Below, in pieces: positions 60,489 to 64,000 of a stretch of DNA of 64,000 nucleotides. Source of the DNA: Bradyrhizobium sp. CCBAU 51765. GTDB taxonomy: Bacteria; Pseudomonadota; Alphaproteobacteria; Rhizobiales; Xanthobacteraceae. The translations under genes were made by a program, and so were the position numbers. The stretch spans positions 5,631,001-5,695,000 of the forward strand of contig NZ_CP030038.1 of NCBI RefSeq assembly GCF_015291725.1, in the 5' to 3' direction. The notes beneath the pieces are model-generated. The model was not told the DNA's origin. It ran no database searches and was given only the letters and a program-made list of their open reading frames with translations. Position 1 is the first letter of the stretch, and each line of letters starts with the position of its first letter.

Positions 60489-60522
60489 CGTGGGTCTCCT
60501 CAAGCTCGGAGCGCCGCAGGCA

Positions 60523-61134
60523 TCAACGAGGGCTCGCCTGGCCCTCGTACATAAACGTCATGGGCTTCAGCCCGTTCATATAGCCGGTGCGCATCTCGTC
60601 GATGCGAAAGCCGTTCCGGGTCAAGACGTCAGCGATGTCCCGGTTGAGATGGCAACCGCCCGAGATGCGCATCCATGCGGGGGTCAGGCGATCCTGCCAC
60701 CAGCGCACGCGCGGTTCGGGCGCGCGGCCATGCTCGACGAAGACCAGCTTCCCTCCCGGTTTCAGCACACGCCGCGCCTCCGTCATCGCGCGATCGACGT
60801 CCGGAATGCTGCACATGGTCCAGGTCGTCAGGACCGTGTCGATGCTGCGGTCCTCGATCGGAATCGCCTCGGCCGACGCTTCAACGAGATCGACCGGAGT
60901 GTTCGGATGTGGCGCGGCTCGCGCCATCTCGAGAAGCCTTGGAGCGGGCTCGAGACCCACAAGCTGCGTCACCGTAGCTCCGTAGAACGGCAGGTTGCGG
61001 CCGGACCCGACGCCGATCTCGAGAACCCGGCCCTGAGCAGCACGGGTCGCGCGCTGCCGATAGGGCGCAAGGTCCCTGTTCCGCATCGCAAGGTCGCAAA
61101 GCCGTGGCAGAATGACGTCGTTGTAGAAGCCCAT
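60523..61134 (-). CDS. SAM-dependent class I methyltransferase
   Basis: 203 residues from ATG 61134 (MGFYNDVILPRLCDLAMRN); a start at 61152 would add six residues. Motif I is VLEIGVGSGRN (about 37-47), with ASAEAIPIEDRSIDTVLTTWTMC and LKPGGKLVFVEHG as the later SAM-fold motifs. This form is common among UbiE/COQ5-like or phospholipid methyltransferase-like enzymes next to metal-resistance genes, but no substrate is known. It ends 34 bases before DUF411. Confidence 0.87.
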   Translation of the reverse strand: MGFYNDVILPRLCDLAMRNRDLAPYRQRATRAAQGRVLEIGVGSGRNLPFYGATVTQLVGLEPAPRLLEMARAAPHPNTPVDLVEASAEAIPIEDRSIDTVLTTWTMCSIPDVDRAMTEARRVLKPGGKLVFVEHGRAPEPRVRWWQDRLTPAWMRISGGCHLNRDIADVLTRNGFRIDEMRTGYMNGLKPMTFMYEGQASPR

Positions 61135-61216
61135 GCGCGCATCTCCCGGCATCGCAGCTCGACGGTCTTACTGATCTCTTCAGGTGCGGCAAAGATCACG
61201 TCCGCACGTTCGCCTC

Positions 61217-61276
61217 TCATGCCAGCACCATCCCCAATATTAGCGCGATGACGACCAATGCGATGATCAATTCCAT
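61217..61276 (-). CDS. Possible 19-residue membrane micropeptide
   Basis: ATG 61276 to TGA 61217 encodes 19 residues, MELIIALVVIALILGMVLA, that form a single hydrophobic helix with one Glu near the N-terminus. GGTGGGGCG lies just before the ATG. It stands 39 bases after the cusA stop and on the same strand. Small membrane peptides are known to modulate bacterial transporters (AcrZ with AcrB, KdpF with KdpABC), so a link to the RND pump is possible; translation is unproven. Confidence 0.35.
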   Translation of the reverse strand: MELIIALVVIALILGMVLA

Positions 61277-61315
61277 CGCCCCACCATTCCTGACAGCCGT
61301 TCAACATGACTGACC

Positions 61316-64000
61316 TCATTCGGCAGACTGCAGCACCCGCAATCTCGGACTGATCGGCTTTGAGGTTTCGGTCGGTTGCCCCTTGTCCTCGGACTCGGGA
61401 GGCAGGTGGACGCCTTTCACCAGCCCGAAGATCGCCGGGATCACGATCAGCGTCAGCAGCGTCGACGACGTCATCCCGCCGATCATCGGCACCGCGATGC
61501 GCTGCATGATCTCCGAGCCTGTGCCGGTGCTCCACATGATCGGCAGCAGGCCCGCCATGATGGCGATCACCGTCATCATCTTGGGGCGGACGCGCTCGAC
61601 GGCGCCCTCCATGATGGCCTCGTGAAGATCCCGCCGGGTGAAGGCCCTGCCCTCGGCGCTGCGCTTCGCCTTCAGCTCGGCCAGCGCGTTCTCGAGGTAG
61701 ATCAGCATCACGACACCGGTCTCGGCAGCGACACCGGCGAGCGCAATGAAGCCGACCGCGACGGCGACCGACAGGTTGAAGCCGAGCCACCACATCATCC
61801 AGATGCCGCCGACCAGCGCGAAGGGCAGCGACAGCATGACGATGAGCGTCTCGGTCATGGCCCTGAAGTTCAGGTACAGCAGCAGGAAGATGATCGTGAG
61901 TGTCACCGGAACGACGATCTTCAGGCGGGCGGCGGCGCGCTGCAAATATTCGTACTGGCCGCTCCAGACCACGTAATATCCCGGCGGAAACTGGATGCTG
62001 TCCGTCACCGCGCGTTGCGCATCGGCGACGTAGCTGCCGATGTCGCGATCGCGGATGTCGACATAGACATAGGTCGCGAGCTGGCCGTTCTCGGTCCGGA
62101 TCGAGGTCGGCCCCCGCGCCGGCTCGACCTTCGCAACCTCGCCGAGCGGCACCGCGCCGCCTGCGGGCATCGGCACCAGGATATCGCTGGCGATGGCCTT
62201 CGGATTGTCGCGCAGATCGCGCGGGTAGCGCATGTTCACCGTGAACCGTTGCCGTCCCTCCACCGTCGTCGTGACCGTCTGGCCGCCGAGCGCGGCCGCG
62301 ATGGTGTCCTGAACGTCCTGGATCAGGATGCCATAGCGGGCGAGCGCCTCGCGATCCGGGGCGATCTCGAGATAGTAGCCGCCGATGCCGCGCTCGGCAT
62401 AGGCCGAGGACGTGCCCGGGACGGCCTTGATCACCCGTTCGACCTGCTTCGCCAGCCGGTCGATCTCGACGAGGTCGGTGCCCATCACCTTGACGCCAAC
62501 AGGCGTGCGGATGCCGGTGGACAGCATGTCGATACGGGCCTTGATCGGCATGGTCCAGGCGTTGGAGACGCCCGGAAACTGCAGCGCCTTGTCCATCTCC
62601 GCGACCAGGCTGTCGACGGTGACGCCGGGGCGCCACTGCTCCTTCGGCTTCAGGTTGACGATCGTCTCGAACATCTCGGTCGGCGCCGGATCGGTCGCGG
62701 TCGCCGCCCGTCCCGCCTTGCCATAGACCGACGCGACCTCCGGGAACGACTTGATGATGCGATCCTGCATCTGCATCAGCTCGGCTGCCTTGGTGACCGA
62801 GATGCCGGGCAGCGTGGTCGGCATGTAGAGCAGCGTGCCCTCGTTCAGCGTCGGCATGAACTCGGTGCCGAGCTGCCGGGCCGGCCAGATCGTGACGGCG
62901 AGCACGACGAGCGAGGCCAGGATCACCAGGGTCTTGGCACGCAGCACGCCCTTGATGACCGGCCGGTAGATCCAGATCAGGAAGCGGTTGATGACATTCC
63001 TGTGCTCCGGCACGATCCTGCCGCGGACGAAGATCACCATCAGCGCCGGCACCAGGGTGACGGACAAGAGGGCCGCGGCCGCCATTGCGAAGGTCTTCGT
63101 GAACGCCAGCGGACTGAACAGCCGTCCTTCCTGCGATTCCAGCGTGAAGATCGGCATGAACGACACGGTGATGATCAGCAGGCTGAAGAACAGCGCCGGG
63201 CCGACCTCGGACGCCGCGTCGATCAGGATCTGGACGCGCGGCTGATCGGGCTTGGCGCGTTCGAGGTGCTTGTGGGCGTTCTCGATCATGACGATCGCGG
63301 CATCCACCATGGCACCGATCGCAATCGCGATGCCCCCGAGGCTCATGATGTTCGATCCCAGCCCCAGCAGCTTCATGGCGCCGAACGCCATCAGCACGCC
63401 GACCGGCAGCATCAGGATCGCGACCAGCGCGCTGCGGACATGGAGCAGGAACACGATGCAGACGAGCGCGACGACGATGCTCTCCTCGACCAGCGTGTGC
63501 TTGAGCGTGTCGATCGCCGCGTAGATCAGGTCCGAGCGGTCGTAGACCGGGACGATCTCGACCGATTTCGGCAGGCTGCTCGCGATCTCCTTGAAGCGCT
63601 TCTTGACGTTCTCGATCACGTCGAGGGCGTTGACGCCGAAGCGCTGCAATACGATGCCGCTTGCGACCTCGCCTTCGCCGTTCAGCTCGGCGATGCCGCG
63701 CCGCTCGTCCGGCCCGAGCTCGACATTGGCGACGTCCCGCAGCAGCACCGGCGTGCCGTTGCTCGTCTTCAGGACGATGTTGCCGAGATCGTTGATGCTC
63801 TTGACGTAGCCCTTGCCGCGAATGACGTATTCGAACTCCGACAGCTCGACCGTGCGCCCGCCGACGTCTGCGTTGCTGGCGCGGATCGCCTCCCGGATCT
63901 TCTGCATGCTGATACCGCGGTCGCGCATCCGCTGCGGATCGAGCACCACGTTGTATTGCTTGACGAAGCCGCCGATGCTGGCGACCTCGGCGACGCCCTC
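61316..64000 (-). CDS. cusA: CusA/SilA-type heavy-metal RND efflux pump, partial (N-terminus outside window)
   Basis: 894 residues are in the window; about 150 N-terminal residues lie beyond base 64000. The membrane motif GGIAIAIGAMVDAAIVMIENAHKHLE-like block (seen around 63260-63340) is the monovalent-ion CusA/SilA form, different from the CzcA DGxVVxVEN form. Other features are NIMSLGG, AALLSVTLVPALMVIFVRG, GGIWMMWWLGFNLSVAVAVGFIALAGV and EGAVERVRPKMMTVI in the second half. It exports Cu+ or Ag+ across the envelope with CusB and CusC, which must lie past the edge. The same strand continues with a micropeptide, a methyltransferase and DUF411. Confidence 0.95.
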   Translation of the reverse strand, partial: EGVAEVASIGGFVKQYNVVLDPQRMRDRGISMQKIREAIRASNADVGGRTVELSEFEYVIRGKGYVKSINDLGNIVLKTSNGTPVLLRDVANVELGPDERRGIAELNGEGEVASGIVLQRFGVNALDVIENVKKRFKEIASSLPKSVEIVPVYDRSDLIYAAIDTLKHTLVEESIVVALVCIVFLLHVRSALVAILMLPVGVLMAFGAMKLLGLGSNIMSLGGIAIAIGAMVDAAIVMIENAHKHLERAKPDQPRVQILIDAASEVGPALFFSLLIITVSFMPIFTLESQEGRLFSPLAFTKTFAMAAAALLSVTLVPALMVIFVRGRIVPEHRNVINRFLIWIYRPVIKGVLRAKTLVILASLVVLAVTIWPARQLGTEFMPTLNEGTLLYMPTTLPGISVTKAAELMQMQDRIIKSFPEVASVYGKAGRAATATDPAPTEMFETIVNLKPKEQWRPGVTVDSLVAEMDKALQFPGVSNAWTMPIKARIDMLSTGIRTPVGVKVMGTDLVEIDRLAKQVERVIKAVPGTSSAYAERGIGGYYLEIAPDREALARYGILIQDVQDTIAAALGGQTVTTTVEGRQRFTVNMRYPRDLRDNPKAIASDILVPMPAGGAVPLGEVAKVEPARGPTSIRTENGQLATYVYVDIRDRDIGSYVADAQRAVTDSIQFPPGYYVVWSGQYEYLQRAAARLKIVVPVTLTIIFLLLYLNFRAMTETLIVMLSLPFALVGGIWMMWWLGFNLSVAVAVGFIALAGVAAETGVVMLIYLENALAELKAKRSAEGRAFTRRDLHEAIMEGAVERVRPKMMTVIAIMAGLLPIMWSTGTGSEIMQRIAVPMIGGMTSSTLLTLIVIPAIFGLVKGVHLPPESEDKGQPTETSKPISPRLRVLQSAE

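Overview
The window is high-GC, densely coded alphaproteobacterial DNA, most likely chromosomal and from Bradyrhizobium or a close relative. The assignment rests on the rhizobial arrangement of cytochrome c maturation genes ccmI-ccmE-ccmF-ccmH (cycHJKL) beside degP and two OmpR-type response regulators, on a Ku gene, on an ABC_sub_bind lipoprotein-like gene, and on dispersed palindromic repeats of a kind common in bradyrhizobial intergenic DNA. No RNA gene, transposase, prophage or CRISPR array was seen.

Layout. (1) 1-4883, minus strand: six tightly packed genes (isochorismatase-fold hydrolase, XapX membrane protein, YtcJ-like amidohydrolase, DoxX, a secreted VOC protein, an alginate-export-type porin cut by the window edge). 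(2) 5169-11841: three alpha/beta hydrolases, a ring-cleaving VOC dioxygenase, a secreted metallo-beta-lactamase-fold hydrolase and an MFS_3 transporter broken by a frameshift. Regions 1 and 2 look like an accessory catabolic block. (3) 11944-24485, minus strand: an OmpR-type regulator without an adjacent kinase, degP, a chemotaxis receptor, ccmHFEI, two proteins of unknown function and a FeuPQ-like two-component pair. (4) 24722-26829: a 51-residue membrane peptide behind a consensus general-stress (EcfG-type) promoter, Ku, a small conserved ORF and a lone Flp pilin. (5) 26939-31022: a translationally coupled three-gene operon of an AMP/thymidine phosphorylase homologue, a PRPP-synthetase homologue and a beta-CASP RNA nuclease. 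(6) 31023-32037: 1 kb of non-coding DNA with REPIN-like palindromes.

(7) 32484-36861, minus: AraC regulator, isoquinoline-1-oxidoreductase-type molybdoenzyme (2Fe-2S and molybdopterin subunits) and its di-haem cytochrome. Divergent from it (37199-42391) are an aldo/keto reductase, a Tat-exported VOC protein, a 33-residue ORF and a large wHTH-NTPase regulator. (8) 42501-50954: a ThDP enzyme, a triple-GAF histidine kinase followed by a membrane alpha/beta hydrolase, a DHA2-type MFS pump and a YcgN cysteine-cluster protein. (9) 51246-54703: class A penicillin-binding protein and paired small DUF1214 and DUF1254 proteins. (10) 55144-59639: ABC_sub_bind protein, a secreted TPR protein with a small membrane partner, and a GFA-type zinc protein. 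(11) 59976-64000, minus: a copper-type block of a CusA-like RND pump (N-terminus outside the window), a possible 19-residue membrane peptide, a methyltransferase and a DUF411 metal-binding protein.

The most promising candidate for an under-described system is the nucleotide phosphorylase / PRPP synthetase / RNA nuclease operon: the three activities could turn RNA into nucleoside monophosphates, ribose 1,5-bisphosphate and PRPP. The two or three micro-ORFs are the next most interesting.
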